The translations under genes and the position numbers were made by a program. A stretch of 64,000 bases of DNA from contig CAYUAI010000014.1 of assembly GCA_964442745.1 (NCBI GenBank), forward strand, positions 3,322 through 67,321. The letters are read 5' to 3'. Under the pieces are notes generated by a model. That model was not told the DNA's origin. It worked only from the letters and a program-made list of their open reading frames with translations, and made no database searches. Shown in pieces: positions 28,386 through 38,000 of this stretch. This stretch comes from CAYUAI01 sp964442745. GTDB taxonomy: Bacteria; Pseudomonadota; Gammaproteobacteria; S012-40. Numbering within the stretch: position 1 is the stretch's first letter; each line of letters begins with the position of its first letter.

Positions 28386-28444
28386 TTTTCACGCCTTGGC
28401 GCGAAACCTAAGATGAATTGATGAGTTTTGGGAAGTGTAAGCCT

Positions 28445-28511
28445 CAGGGGTATCGCATGCAAGTCCCCTGGGAAGAATTTAGGAATGGGCAATTATCCTG
28501 TCCCCCCCATC
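28445..28511. repeat. Short inverted repeats upstream of the mla-like operon
   Basis: CAGGGG (28445-28450) and CCCCTG (28465-28470) form a short stem, followed by TTTAGGAATGGGC at 28479-28491 facing CCCATCCCTT, another likely degenerate member of the AGGAATGGGC family. Both lie in the 144-bp space between the membrane protein gene and the permease gene. Confidence 0.35.
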
Positions 28512-28529
28512 CCTTGTCCAACGTTAGAT

Positions 28530-29057
28530 CTAATAATACACATGCAGCAGCAACATGATCTCGTAATTCACCAGCAGCACATAAAAAATGAAAGCGCAGT
28601 ACAAGATATGAGATACTTTGACCACCCCAAGCCAACGAAAGTGAAAATGCGCCACTAAGATAAATACACTCACCGCTGTCATAATAAATTTGACGAAAAC
28701 AAAACTATCAATATTAATGCTTAACAGATAAGCCATCAATGGATTAAGCTCAGAGCCCCCCTTATCGATCAGCCGCAGGGTGAAAAAAGCATCAATCATA
28801 GACAGCAGCAAAATACCAATACAAATATATCGCAACACGGGCGTATAACAATCAACATAAATGTTACTGGCATCGTTTTTTCGCCTGCCATTTTGATGAC
28901 GGCGGCCCGGTGAAAATAAAATGGTAAACGGATGTGTGACACACTGACGCCGATCAAAACCACTACGCCGATCCATGGACTCTAAAGACTTGACTTGTGC
29001 GGCCCGTAAAACATTCGCACGCCCAAACAACAAATGCGTCAAAAAAGACAAATTCAT
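28530..29057 (-). CDS. Membrane protein, DUF5658-like
   Basis: About 175 residues. The N-terminal third is polar and basic (DRRSGFDRRQC, GRRHQNGRRKND). The C-terminal two-thirds has three hydrophobic segments with the pattern DAFFTLRLIDKGGSELNPLM, typical of small DUF5658-like membrane proteins (D-xx-T---G--E-NP). The start is moved to 29057, where a GGAGG ribosome binding site sits about nine bases upstream of the ATG. Function unknown. It precedes the mla-like operon on the same strand with a 144-bp gap that carries repeats. Confidence 0.65.
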   Translation of the reverse strand: MNLSFLTHLLFGRANVLRAAQVKSLESMDRRSGFDRRQCVTHPFTILFSPGRRHQNGRRKNDASNIYVDCYTPVLRYICIGILLLSMIDAFFTLRLIDKGGSELNPLMAYLLSINIDSFVFVKFIMTAVSVFILVAHFHFRWLGVVKVSHILYCAFIFYVLLVNYEIMLLLHVYY

Positions 29058-29456
29058 GGTAACTATCCTCCAGCCCGAATAATCGTTGTAAGCTATCACC
29101 CAAAAATAACAAGAAAGTCATGTCAAATCATGCGATTAAACAATAATAACCGATGGCTTTTCGATCAGGCTACAAAATAACCTTCAGGTTACACTATACA
29201 CAACTGTCCATACACACTCAAACAGCAAAGCTTTTTCAAACGCCTTCACCCACAGATAAAAATTTGACCTAGCAAATCTCTTACATCGGAATCAAAAAAA
29301 ACAGATCACATAGAAATAAATACCAATTTTTCATTACTTTTCTAAAATGCTGTGGTTAATCGCTAAAGTTACCCCCTTTAACACCCGATTGTCTAAGTCT
29401 GGGGTCAGACAAAGGCTTCAGCACATAAACACCTCATCGCGATCGGTAATTATTGA
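29058..29456. other. Intergenic region upstream of napF
   Basis: About 400 bp between the divergent membrane protein gene and napF. It is AT-rich and contains a short palindrome TTGTCT...AGACAA around GGGGTC (29387-29412). I looked for an FNR-type TTGAT-N4-ATCAA site and for NarL/NarP-type heptamers arranged as inverted pairs and found no convincing match. The nap promoter should lie here. Confidence 0.4.
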
Positions 29457-29978
29457 ATGGACACATATCAATCAAGAAGGGCTTTCCTTCGTGGAAATTG
29501 GCACAACCAAGCCCCCGCCGTTATCAGACCACCTTGGTCAACGGCTGAAAAAAAATTTACCAGCACCTGCACCCAATGCAATGCATGCATCACCGCTTGT
29601 CCGCAACAGATTATTGTCAATACCCTGGATAACTTTCCACACATTGATTTTCAAAAAGGATCCTGCACTTTTTGCGGCCAATGTGTTGAGCACTGTACTC
29701 ATGATGCATTGCAGTTTGCCAATCCAGACAAACCTGCCAACGCCCCCTGGCCGATTAAAATGCAGATCGGCCCAGCGTGTTTAGCCACCCAAAATATCGA
29801 TTGCCAAATCTGCAAAGAAGCCTGTGAATATGAAGCGATTTCTTTATCGTTTCATAGAAACCGAGTGGCCCAACCCTTACTGGACAATGACACCTGCACT
29901 GGATGTGGTGCCTGTGTCAAGCGATGCCCAATCGATGTCATTAGCCTGCAACAACCGACAGCGACAACAGGTAATTAA
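29457..29978 (+). CDS. napF: Ferredoxin-type protein NapF
   Basis: A 173-residue cytoplasmic iron-sulfur protein of the nap operon. Cysteine clusters are CTQCNACITACPQ, CTFCGQCVEHC, an atypical CQICKEACEYEA, and CTGCGACVKRCP near the end, giving three to four [4Fe-4S] sites as in NapF. The N-terminus SRRAFLRGNW is also typical. By family knowledge NapF acts with NapA before export, probably in cofactor maturation. It is the first gene of napFDABC. The start has no strong ribosome binding site. Confidence 0.9.
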   Translation: MDTYQSRRAFLRGNWHNQAPAVIRPPWSTAEKKFTSTCTQCNACITACPQQIIVNTLDNFPHIDFQKGSCTFCGQCVEHCTHDALQFANPDKPANAPWPIKMQIGPACLATQNIDCQICKEACEYEAISLSFHRNRVAQPLLDNDTCTGCGACVKRCPIDVISLQQPTATTGN

Positions 29979-29989
29979 ACAGATAATTA

Positions 29990-30089
29990 NNNNNNNNNNN
30001 NNNNNNNNNNNNNNNNNNNNNNNNNNNNNNNNNNNNNNNNNNNNNNNNNNNNNNNNNNNNNNNNNNNNNNNNNNNNNNNNNNNNNNNNN
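29990..30089. other. Assembly gap (100 N) between napF and napD
   Basis: Exactly 100 N. The 18 bases before the gap (29972-29989, TAATTAAACAGATAATTA) are repeated immediately after it (30090-30107), which suggests that the two contig ends overlap and that no sequence is missing. Closing it this way would put napF and napD 34 bp apart. Confidence 0.85.
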
Positions 30090-30130
30090 TAATTAAACAG
30101 ATAATTATTTTTAATTAAAGTGATGGATAG

Positions 30131-30391
30131 ATGATGAATATTAGTAGTGCCATTGTCAAAGTAAAACCCGAAAAAATGATATCGGTGCGCCAGGCATTAG
30201 CTAGCCAGCCTGGTGTTGAAATCCATATCGAAGACGAGCATGGAACGCTGATCGTTACCGTGGAGGATGATCAACTGGATATCTTGGTCACTACCATTTC
30301 AAATTTTCTACACATTGACGGCCTACTCTCTGTCACCCCAAGTTATCATTATTTTGAACAAAGCGACCCACAAACAGGAAGTGCTATATGA
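30131..30391 (+). CDS. napD: Nitrate reductase chaperone NapD
   Basis: An 86-residue protein of the NapD family, which binds the Tat signal peptide of NapA and holds back export until cofactors are loaded. The ferredoxin-like fold is suggested by ISSAIVKVKPEKMISVRQAL and the DGLLSVTPSYHYFE strand near the end. Two consecutive ATG codons begin it. It overlaps napA by four bases (ATGA), as expected for a chaperone co-translated with its client. Confidence 0.92.
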   Translation: MMNISSAIVKVKPEKMISVRQALASQPGVEIHIEDEHGTLIVTVEDDQLDILVTTISNFLHIDGLLSVTPSYHYFEQSDPQTGSAI

Positions 30392-32877
30392 CTTTTAGCA
30401 GACGAAATTTTATAAAAATGAATGCCGTTGCTGCCGCAGCCACCGCCGCTGGCTTAAAAGTTCCTTTGATCGACGACGCCCAAGCCAACCAAGAAACAGC
30501 CATCCGCTGGGATAAAGCACCTTGCCGATTTTGCGGTGTTGGGTGCGGGGTACTCATTGGTACCAAGGATCAGCGGATAGTCGCCACCCAAGCTGATCCC
30601 GAAGCGCCAGTCAATAAAGGTTTGCAATGCATTAAAGGTTATTTCTTATCAAAAATCATGTATGGTGCTGACCGACTCACCACACCTTTATTACGTAAGA
30701 AAAATGGACAATATGACAAAGAAGGCGAATTTACTCCAGTTTCCTGGCAAGAAGCCTTCGATATCATGGAAAAAAAATATAAATCCGCCTTGCAAGCGAA
30801 AGGCTCCGATTCCATCGGCATGTTTGGTTCTGGGCAATGGACAATATGGGAAGGATATGCCGCCGTTAAATTTATGAAAGCCGGCTTGCGCACCAATCAT
30901 ATTGATCCTAATGCACGTCATTGTATGGCATCAGCGGTAGCTGGTTTTATGCGCAGCTTTGGTATCGATGAACCCATGGGCTGTTACGATGACCTAGAAC
31001 AAGCCGATGACTTTGTTTTATGGGGAGCTAATATGGCTGAAATGCACCCTATTCTTTGGTCACGAATCACTAATCGACGATTGAGTGCTGATCATGTTCA
31101 AGTGGCAGTACTGTCTACCTTCAAAAACCGTAATTTCGATCTGGCCGATCTCGGTATCGTTTTCTCACCTCAGTCCGATTTAGCGATACTCAATTACATC
31201 GCAAACTACATTATACAAAGTGGCAATGTCAATCAGTCGTTCATTAAAAATCATGTCAATTTCCGGCTTGGAAATGCTGACATTGGTTATGGCCTACGCG
31301 ATGATCATCCCCTACAAAAAAATGCCAGCAATGCCGCTAACGCCGGTGGCTCAAAACCCATAAATTTCAATGAATTTAAAAATTTTGTAGAAGAATATAC
31401 CCTGGATAAAGCACATGAAATTTCTACTGTACCAAAAAAAGAACTGGAAGCTTTAGCGAAAATGTACGCCGACCCGAAACGAAAAATCGTGTCATTATGG
31501 ACCATGGGAGTCAATCAGCATACCCGTGGTAGCTGGGTGAACAATTTACTCTATAACATTCACCTATTGACAGGCAAAATTTCCGAACCCGGTAATGGCC
31601 CGTTTTCGCTCACCGGCCAGCCTTCCGCCTGCGGTACCGCACGTGAAGTCGGTACATTTTCCCATCGCCTACCGGCTGACATGGTCGTCAATAAAAAAGA
31701 ACATCGTGATTTCGCTGAAGAAAAATGGAAAATTCCATCTGGTACCATTCCAGCAAAACCCGGTTATCATGCGGCGGAACAAAATCGCATGCTAAAAGAT
31801 GAAAAGCTGAATGTCTATTGGGTCATGTGCAACAACAATATGCAAGCGGCTGCCAATTTAATGGAAGAATCTTATCCAGGATACCGCAACCCAAATAACT
31901 TTATTATCGTATCTGACGCCTATCCTACCGTAACCGCCATGGCGGCAGATCTTATTTTACCCACCGCCATGTGGGTAGAAAAAGAAGGAGCTTACGGTAA
32001 TGCAGAACGACGCACCCAATTTTGGCGACAACAAGTAAAAGCACCCGCTGAATCTAAATCCGACTTATGGCAAATCATTGAATTCTCCAAACGCTTCACG
32101 ACCAATGAAGTTTGGTCAGCGGAAGTCCTTGAAAAAAATCCAGCCTATAAGGGAAAAACCTTGTATGAAGTACTATATAAAAATGGCCAAGTAGACAAAT
32201 ACCCAAACACCGAACGACAAGCCGGTTACGATAATGATGAAGCCAAGCATTTTGGCTTTTATATCCAAAAAGGTTTATTTGAAGAATATGCCAGTTTTGG
32301 CCGTGGCAAAGGGCATGACTTAGCCAGCTTTGATACCTATCATCAAGTCAGAGGATTGCGTTGGCCAGTGGTCGATGGCAAAGAAACCCAATGGCGCTTT
32401 AGAGAGGGTTATGATCCATACGTTAAAGCCGGTGAGTCGGTACGTTTTTATGGAAAATCCGATGGTAAAGCCAATATTTTCGCACTACCCTACGAGCCTC
32501 CTCCCGAAATACCCGATGATGAGTTTGATATGTGGTTAGTGACAGGTCGAGTGTTAGAACACTGGCACTCGGGATCAATGACACGCCGCGTCCCCGAATT
32601 ACATCGCGCTGTTCCCAATGCACAAATATATATGCACCCAGACGATGCTAAACGCAATGGTTTAAAACGCGGCATGGCTGCCAAGATACAATCTCGTCGC
32701 GGCGAAATCATTGCTCGCGTGGAAACCCGAGGACGCAACCGTCCACCTCAAGGTATGGTGTTTGTACCATGGTTTGATGAAAGTCGACTGATTAACAAAT
32801 TGACACTCGATGCCACCTGTCCAATCTCCAAGCAAACGGATTATAAAAAATGCGCAGTCAAAGTTTCAAGAGCTTGA
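30388..32877 (+). CDS. napA: Periplasmic nitrate reductase, molybdopterin subunit
   Basis: An 829-residue catalytic subunit reducing nitrate to nitrite in the periplasm with bis-MGD molybdenum and one [4Fe-4S] cluster. The Tat signal is SRRNFIK at the N-terminus, with cleavage near DDAQAN. The cluster motif is CRFCGVGCGV with the further Cys in LQCIKGYF, and the molybdenum ligand is expected in ARHCMASAV. The C-terminal MPT-binding region has TGRVLEHWHSGSMTRRVPEL and VFVPWFDE, typical of NapA. Length matches the family. It lies between napD and napB. Confidence 0.97.
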   Translation: MTFSRRNFIKMNAVAAAATAAGLKVPLIDDAQANQETAIRWDKAPCRFCGVGCGVLIGTKDQRIVATQADPEAPVNKGLQCIKGYFLSKIMYGADRLTTPLLRKKNGQYDKEGEFTPVSWQEAFDIMEKKYKSALQAKGSDSIGMFGSGQWTIWEGYAAVKFMKAGLRTNHIDPNARHCMASAVAGFMRSFGIDEPMGCYDDLEQADDFVLWGANMAEMHPILWSRITNRRLSADHVQVAVLSTFKNRNFDLADLGIVFSPQSDLAILNYIANYIIQSGNVNQSFIKNHVNFRLGNADIGYGLRDDHPLQKNASNAANAGGSKPINFNEFKNFVEEYTLDKAHEISTVPKKELEALAKMYADPKRKIVSLWTMGVNQHTRGSWVNNLLYNIHLLTGKISEPGNGPFSLTGQPSACGTAREVGTFSHRLPADMVVNKKEHRDFAEEKWKIPSGTIPAKPGYHAAEQNRMLKDEKLNVYWVMCNNNMQAAANLMEESYPGYRNPNNFIIVSDAYPTVTAMAADLILPTAMWVEKEGAYGNAERRTQFWRQQVKAPAESKSDLWQIIEFSKRFTTNEVWSAEVLEKNPAYKGKTLYEVLYKNGQVDKYPNTERQAGYDNDEAKHFGFYIQKGLFEEYASFGRGKGHDLASFDTYHQVRGLRWPVVDGKETQWRFREGYDPYVKAGESVRFYGKSDGKANIFALPYEPPPEIPDDEFDMWLVTGRVLEHWHSGSMTRRVPELHRAVPNAQIYMHPDDAKRNGLKRGMAAKIQSRRGEIIARVETRGRNRPPQGMVFVPWFDESRLINKLTLDATCPISKQTDYKKCAVKVSRA

Positions 32878-32960
32878 TATGAATAAACACAGAAATGAAC
32901 ACGTATTGTGCAGCCCATCGATTCTAAATTAATTTAAACGTTTATCATGAGTTATTTAAC

Positions 32961-33491
32961 ATGAAAAAAAAATCAATCGTCATTATTCTAAGTGTCGTGG
33001 CTTTTGTATTAGCCATCGCGATACCTGATTATTTACCGAACGATACAACATTAGCAGAAAAAAATCAGTCAATTGGCACAGACGTTGTCATATATGAAAT
33101 GAATAAAAGCGGGTTTACTTCGCTACGTGGTGATGCAAGTATTCCTGCAACAAACAAAGCGCCTGAGCTCTATAAGTGGAAACATGACGTCGGTTTAGTG
33201 GCAAGGAATTACATTACCCAACCACCGCTAATCCCTCATCCGATCAAGCGCTATAAGATCAATCAAAGACAAAATAAATGCCTAGTATGTCATGGCTGGA
33301 AAAATTATCGAGAATGGGGAGCAACAAAAATAAGTCTAACACATTTTCAAAACCGAGCTGGCAATGAATTATCGAAAGTATCACCGCTGCGTTATTTTTG
33401 CACACAGTGCCACGTGCCACAAAAAGATGCAAAGCCCTTGGTAAATAATATCTTTGAGCCCATTAATTTATTAAAACAAACCAAAGGATAA
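32961..33491 (+). CDS. napB: Periplasmic nitrate reductase, diheme cytochrome subunit
   Basis: A 176-residue c-type cytochrome. An uncleaved or cleaved N-terminal hydrophobic segment (about 4-24) exports it. Two heme motifs are present, CLVCH and CTQCH, with the family's conserved PPLIPH (which supplies an axial His) upstream and the spacing usual for NapB. It takes electrons from NapC and passes them to NapA. The gap to napA is 83 bp, to napC 34 bp. Confidence 0.93.
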   Translation: MKKKSIVIILSVVAFVLAIAIPDYLPNDTTLAEKNQSIGTDVVIYEMNKSGFTSLRGDASIPATNKAPELYKWKHDVGLVARNYITQPPLIPHPIKRYKINQRQNKCLVCHGWKNYREWGATKISLTHFQNRAGNELSKVSPLRYFCTQCHVPQKDAKPLVNNIFEPINLLKQTKG

Positions 33492-33525
33492 GTTATTAAT
33501 TTTCACGCCTAAGTAGGATATTATC

Positions 33526-34125
33526 ATGACTGATCATGAAAATCGAAAAACAGAAGCCGAGAATGTTACAAAGCAGAGAACAGCCAAAAAAATTTTTGGG
33601 TCATGGTTTATCTTGATGGGTTTTTTTGTCGGAGGTATTGTTTTCTGGGGCGGATTCAATACCGCCATGGAAGCCACTAACCAAGAAGCTTTTTGTATTT
33701 CCTGCCATGAAATGAAGGACAATGTCTATCAAGAGTATAAAGACAGCATCCACTATACTAATCGAACAGGCGTTCGTGCCACCTGCCCGGACTGCCATGT
33801 CCCCAAAGAGTGGACACATAAGTTTGTTAGAAAAATACAAGCCTCTCTTGAATTATTTCACAAATTCATGGGGACCGTCGATACGCCTGAAAAATTTGAG
33901 GCGCAGCGCTTAGTGATGGCAAAGCGTGTGTGGGCAACAATGAAAAAAACTGACTCACGGGAATGCCGAAACTGCCATTCTTTTGACTATATGGATTTTA
34001 CTGAACAAGGACGACGTGCCATGCATAAACATGCCGATAGTCTTGATAATAATGCAACGTGTATTGATTGTCATAAAGGCATAGCACATTCTCTACCGAT
34101 GAATTCACAAAATATTGATAGTTAG
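33526..34125 (+). CDS. napC: Tetraheme quinol dehydrogenase NapC
   Basis: A 199-residue membrane-anchored cytochrome of the NapC/NirT family. One N-terminal transmembrane helix (about 26-45) is followed by four heme motifs: CISCH, CPDCH, CRNCH and CIDCH. It oxidises membrane quinol and feeds NapB. The operon lacks napG/napH and napE, so NapC is the only visible quinol route. It is the last gene of napFDABC. Confidence 0.95.
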   Translation: MTDHENRKTEAENVTKQRTAKKIFGSWFILMGFFVGGIVFWGGFNTAMEATNQEAFCISCHEMKDNVYQEYKDSIHYTNRTGVRATCPDCHVPKEWTHKFVRKIQASLELFHKFMGTVDTPEKFEAQRLVMAKRVWATMKKTDSRECRNCHSFDYMDFTEQGRRAMHKHADSLDNNATCIDCHKGIAHSLPMNSQNIDS

Positions 34126-34453
34126 CAAACCTTATTGAAATCGCAATACCTGGGTTAACATAAACTAATCCGTGTTAACCAAAGTATCGATTTAATATTT
34201 TATTATCAGAATAAATAAGCAATATTATTTCCTGTCCTAAACAAATTTTTCTGCATCATCTATCCTACCCATTCCAATATTTTAATCACAAAACATAACA
34301 CTCTCATATAAATTATTTTGATAAAAATAGTAAAAATTTATTATTGCATTAATTAAATATTTACTTGAAAAACATAAATCACTAAAAAAATTTCACTGGT
34401 ATTATTTTTGCTATTTATTAATTTTAACTGTTCTAAAATTAAAGAGAGCTATC
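34126..34453. other. AT-rich intergenic region between napC and cassette 2
   Basis: About 330 bp of very AT-rich DNA. A perfect 8-bp inverted repeat, GGTTAACA (34153-34160) and TGTTAACC (34173-34180), lies 28 bp past napC and may be a weak terminator. The remainder, up to the GAGAG ribosome binding site of the next gene, should contain its promoter, but I cannot single out boxes in such AT-rich DNA. Confidence 0.45.
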
Positions 34454-35062
34454 ATGCAATACTTAAAATTATTTAATCTCTTGTTCATTTATTTTTTTTT
34501 CACACATTCTACCCATGCCGCTTCTGTACTTCCACTTAATTTAAGTGAGTTGTTACAAGATGCACAACATGTATTTGTTGGTACCTGCCTTACAAATAAT
34601 ACAGTAATGGATCCCTCAACACGTATGATGTCGACCTTCACAAGCTTTCAAGTCGATGATCCTTTAAAAGGCCAATTAGGTGATACCCACACCATTAAAC
34701 AAATTGCTCAACGGGTTAACACCGATAAAATCACTATATTGATCCCCAATGTACCAACCTTCATTGTTGGCCAGCAATATGTTGTCTTTATCCCTAAGCC
34801 ATCTAAACTTGGCTATTCCAGTCCCGTAGGGTTAGAACAAGGTGCCTTTGACATCATTCAGAAAAATCAACAAACCGTGGTCACTAACGGTAGAGATTTT
34901 GGAGACTTATTATCCGCCGCTAATCAATCTGCTGACAAAGATTTAGTACTGCAAGGTAAACCATCTTCTCCACGCCTTACCTTCAATCCCAACGCAAACC
35001 AAATAACCATGCCACTGACTAACTTTATCGAAGTTGTGAAGAACATGGAGGGTAAGCAATGA
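34454..35062 (+). CDS. Small exported protein, partner of matrixin (cassette 2)
   Basis: A 202-residue paralogue of the protein at 20385-21014. It has a signal peptide (cleavage near HSTHA), mature start SVLPLNLSELLQDAQHVFVG then TCLTNNTVMD, the core FTSFQVDDPLKGQL, QQYVVFIPKPSKLGYSSPVG, and a C-terminal helix MPLTNFIEVVKNME. The order of motifs and the single Cys in VGTC are kept between the paralogues. As in cassette 1, its stop overlaps the next gene's start by four bases. Confidence 0.8.
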   Translation: MQYLKLFNLLFIYFFFTHSTHAASVLPLNLSELLQDAQHVFVGTCLTNNTVMDPSTRMMSTFTSFQVDDPLKGQLGDTHTIKQIAQRVNTDKITILIPNVPTFIVGQQYVVFIPKPSKLGYSSPVGLEQGAFDIIQKNQQTVVTNGRDFGDLLSAANQSADKDLVLQGKPSSPRLTFNPNANQITMPLTNFIEVVKNMEGKQ

Positions 35063-38000
35063 ATAAAAAAATTATCTTTCCTATATTGTTAACATTCCTA
35101 TGCATACCTTATTTTGTCTTAGCCGGCGGACCCTTAACTCTTATCAACAATCAGCCTGTCACTTACCCAAATGATGGACAACCCATCAACCTAAATTATG
35201 ATCAAGGCACCCTAGGGAGTCGCAGCAAAGAAACAGCCGACGGTATCGTCAATCAAGCCATCGGGCTGTGGAACGATGTACCCACTGCCACGATACAGCT
35301 TCTTCAAAAAAATGACATTCCTACCAATGTTACCCAAAATAATTTTAATAATTATCTTGGCAGATATTCTGATGGTCTCAATCCGATCATTTACGATAGC
35401 GATGGAACGATTATTGATGCCTTATTTGGCACTGGAGCGCGAAAATCTGTCTTAGGATTTGCAGGCTCAGCGTATAAATCAAGCACAGGATCATTTACTG
35501 AAGGTCAAGCGATTATTAATGGGTTTATCACTATTTCAAATAGTCGAATGACGGTCGTGCTTGCTCATGAAATTGGCCATATGATTGGTCTGGATCACTC
35601 ACAACTGGATGGCACTCAAGGTTTAACTTCAGAAAATTATGCACTAATGTACCCAATTGCTTATCGCAATAGTATTTCTTTACATGAAGATGAAATTTCT
35701 ACCGTCAGTGAACTTTACCCGGAAATTAATATTAGTAACCAATTTGCAACACTCTCTGGTAATTTTCTCACCCTATCAAACCAAGCCATACTCGGTGCTA
35801 ATATTTGGGTGAAAGAGTTTAACACGGGCAAAGTCTATAGCAAAGTTTCTGATTATCTTAAACAAAAAAACGGTTACTTTCAGTTTTTGTTGCCCACCGG
35901 TCAATACAGTCTGCATGCAGAGTCCATTCAATCTAATTTTTCGGGTGGCTCTAGAGTCGGACCTTATGCTAACTCCAGCAGCGCTAGCTCTTTTCAAGCA
36001 CCGCACCCCATCACTCCAGTAAGTTTTAACGAAACCAATAACACTGCCCCTCAGTTATTTTCACTGCAAGCAGGCTGTGAAATTGATGTTAGCTTTCATA
36101 TTGATGGCAGTGGTTTTATTAATAAAAATGGATGTGTAATAAATAACAATAAGGCTCCCATCGCTAAAGAGGGTACATTTACTATTCCTCAAGACTTAAT
36201 ATTTACTGAAACTTTAATCGCAACGGATTCGGATAATGACACACTTAATTATCTTATCGTCAATCAACCAAACCAAGGTAATGTCGTCATAACGAATAAC
36301 ACCAGCGGTGAGTTTACTTATACGCCAAATTTAAATACAAGCGGTACGGATTATTTTTCATTCCAGGCCGATGATGGCAAGCTGCTTTCTAACAAAGCAA
36401 CCATCACCATCGTCATTAAAACCAACAATCAATCGCCAACGATTTCTAGCATTGATGCAACGCCTGCTATTATAAATAGTCAACAGACCAGTCAACTCTT
36501 GGTCAATGCACTAGATCCTGACAATGGCCCAACCACTTTATCATACCGTTGGACAATCAAGGATAGTGAAGGCACACTCAGTTCTTTCACTATCAAAAAT
36601 CCTATTTATACGGCACCAATAGTCGCAGAAACAACCACATTTAATATACAAATTGAAGTTTTTGATGGACAGGCAAGCACGACCCAATACGTAGCAATCA
36701 CAGTCACAAAAGATGAAGCCCCATCAAGCGTATTATTTAACACAAACTTTAACAATGGGAGCTTAAAAAACTGGTCTATTGTTGATCAGGGCTATTCATC
36801 CGGCCCTTCCAAATGGACAGTCAAAGAGGGGATGGCCTACCAAAGCAGTAATATTTACCGATTTAATCCACCGGCTTATCTCGGCACCTATCTGCTTTAT
36901 GATAACGGGAATCAGTGGACTAACTACCAATTAAGCTTAACCATGAAGTCACAGGATGATGATTTTATGGGGGTGATGTTCCGGGTTCAAGATAATCAGA
37001 ACTATTATCGTTTTGCCTGGGACAAACAACGCAATATACGCCGTATCACCAAGCATCAAAATGGAGTGGTCACCATCCTCGCCGAAGATACGGTGCCTTA
37101 TGTCATCAATCAGCTTTACAAACTCAGGGTACAAGCCTCCGGTTCATCAATGGAAATATTTATCGATGGTCAATCGATTTTCACAGCCATTGATGATAGC
37201 TTTACTTCCGGTTCTATCGCTTTGTATCAATGGGGTAATAAAGGAGGTTATTTTGATAACGTAGAAGTGATCCGTACAGATAAATCATCATCGGATAATA
37301 TCGCACCGATCATTGATTCCGTTATCGCCTCCCCCAATAACATTACCCGTGGACAAACGAGCTTGTTGTCGGTGATCGCATCTGACCCGGATAATCAACC
37401 CTCTCCTTTAACTTACACATGGCACACCAACGCCGGTGAAGGTCGGCTAAGCAGTGTAACATCTGAAAATCCCACATACACCCCTCCCGCCGTCACGTCA
37501 AGCCGAACCTTTATTTTAACCGTGGATGTATCTGATGGCATGTATACTACGTCGCAATCCGTATCCATTACCGTCACTCCTGCAACCAACAATCTTCTAT
37601 TGTTAAAGGAAACCTTTAATGATAACAATTTAGATGACTGGTCAATTTTTGACAATGGCCGTAGGTCCGCACCATCGGTATGGACAGTCAAAGAAGGGAT
37701 GGCCTATCAAAGCAGTAATATTCATCAGTTTAATGGCACCGCTTATTCAGGCACCTATCTGCTTTATGATAACGGGAGCCAATGGAGCGACTACCAATTA
37801 AACTTATCCATGAAATCGCAGGACAATGATTTTATAGGAGTGATGTTTCGGGTTCAAGATGACCGAAACTATTACCGCTTTGCTTGGGACAATGAACGTA
37901 ATATACGTCGTATCACCAAGCATCAAAATGGGGTGGTCACCATCCTCGCCGAAGACAAGGTTCCCTATATCATCAATCGGCTTTACAAACTCAGGGTACA

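Noticed and set aside
29387..29412. TTGTCT...GGGGTC...AGACAA palindrome as a RAYT/REP transposon end
   Set aside because: The word recalls sequences near IS200-like elements, but no transposase or second copy is present in the window.
29058..29456. FNR or NarP binding site upstream of napF
   Set aside because: The nearest words (for example TTGACCTAGCAAAT near 29264) do not fit TTGAT-N4-ATCAA, and no clear NarP heptamer pair was found.
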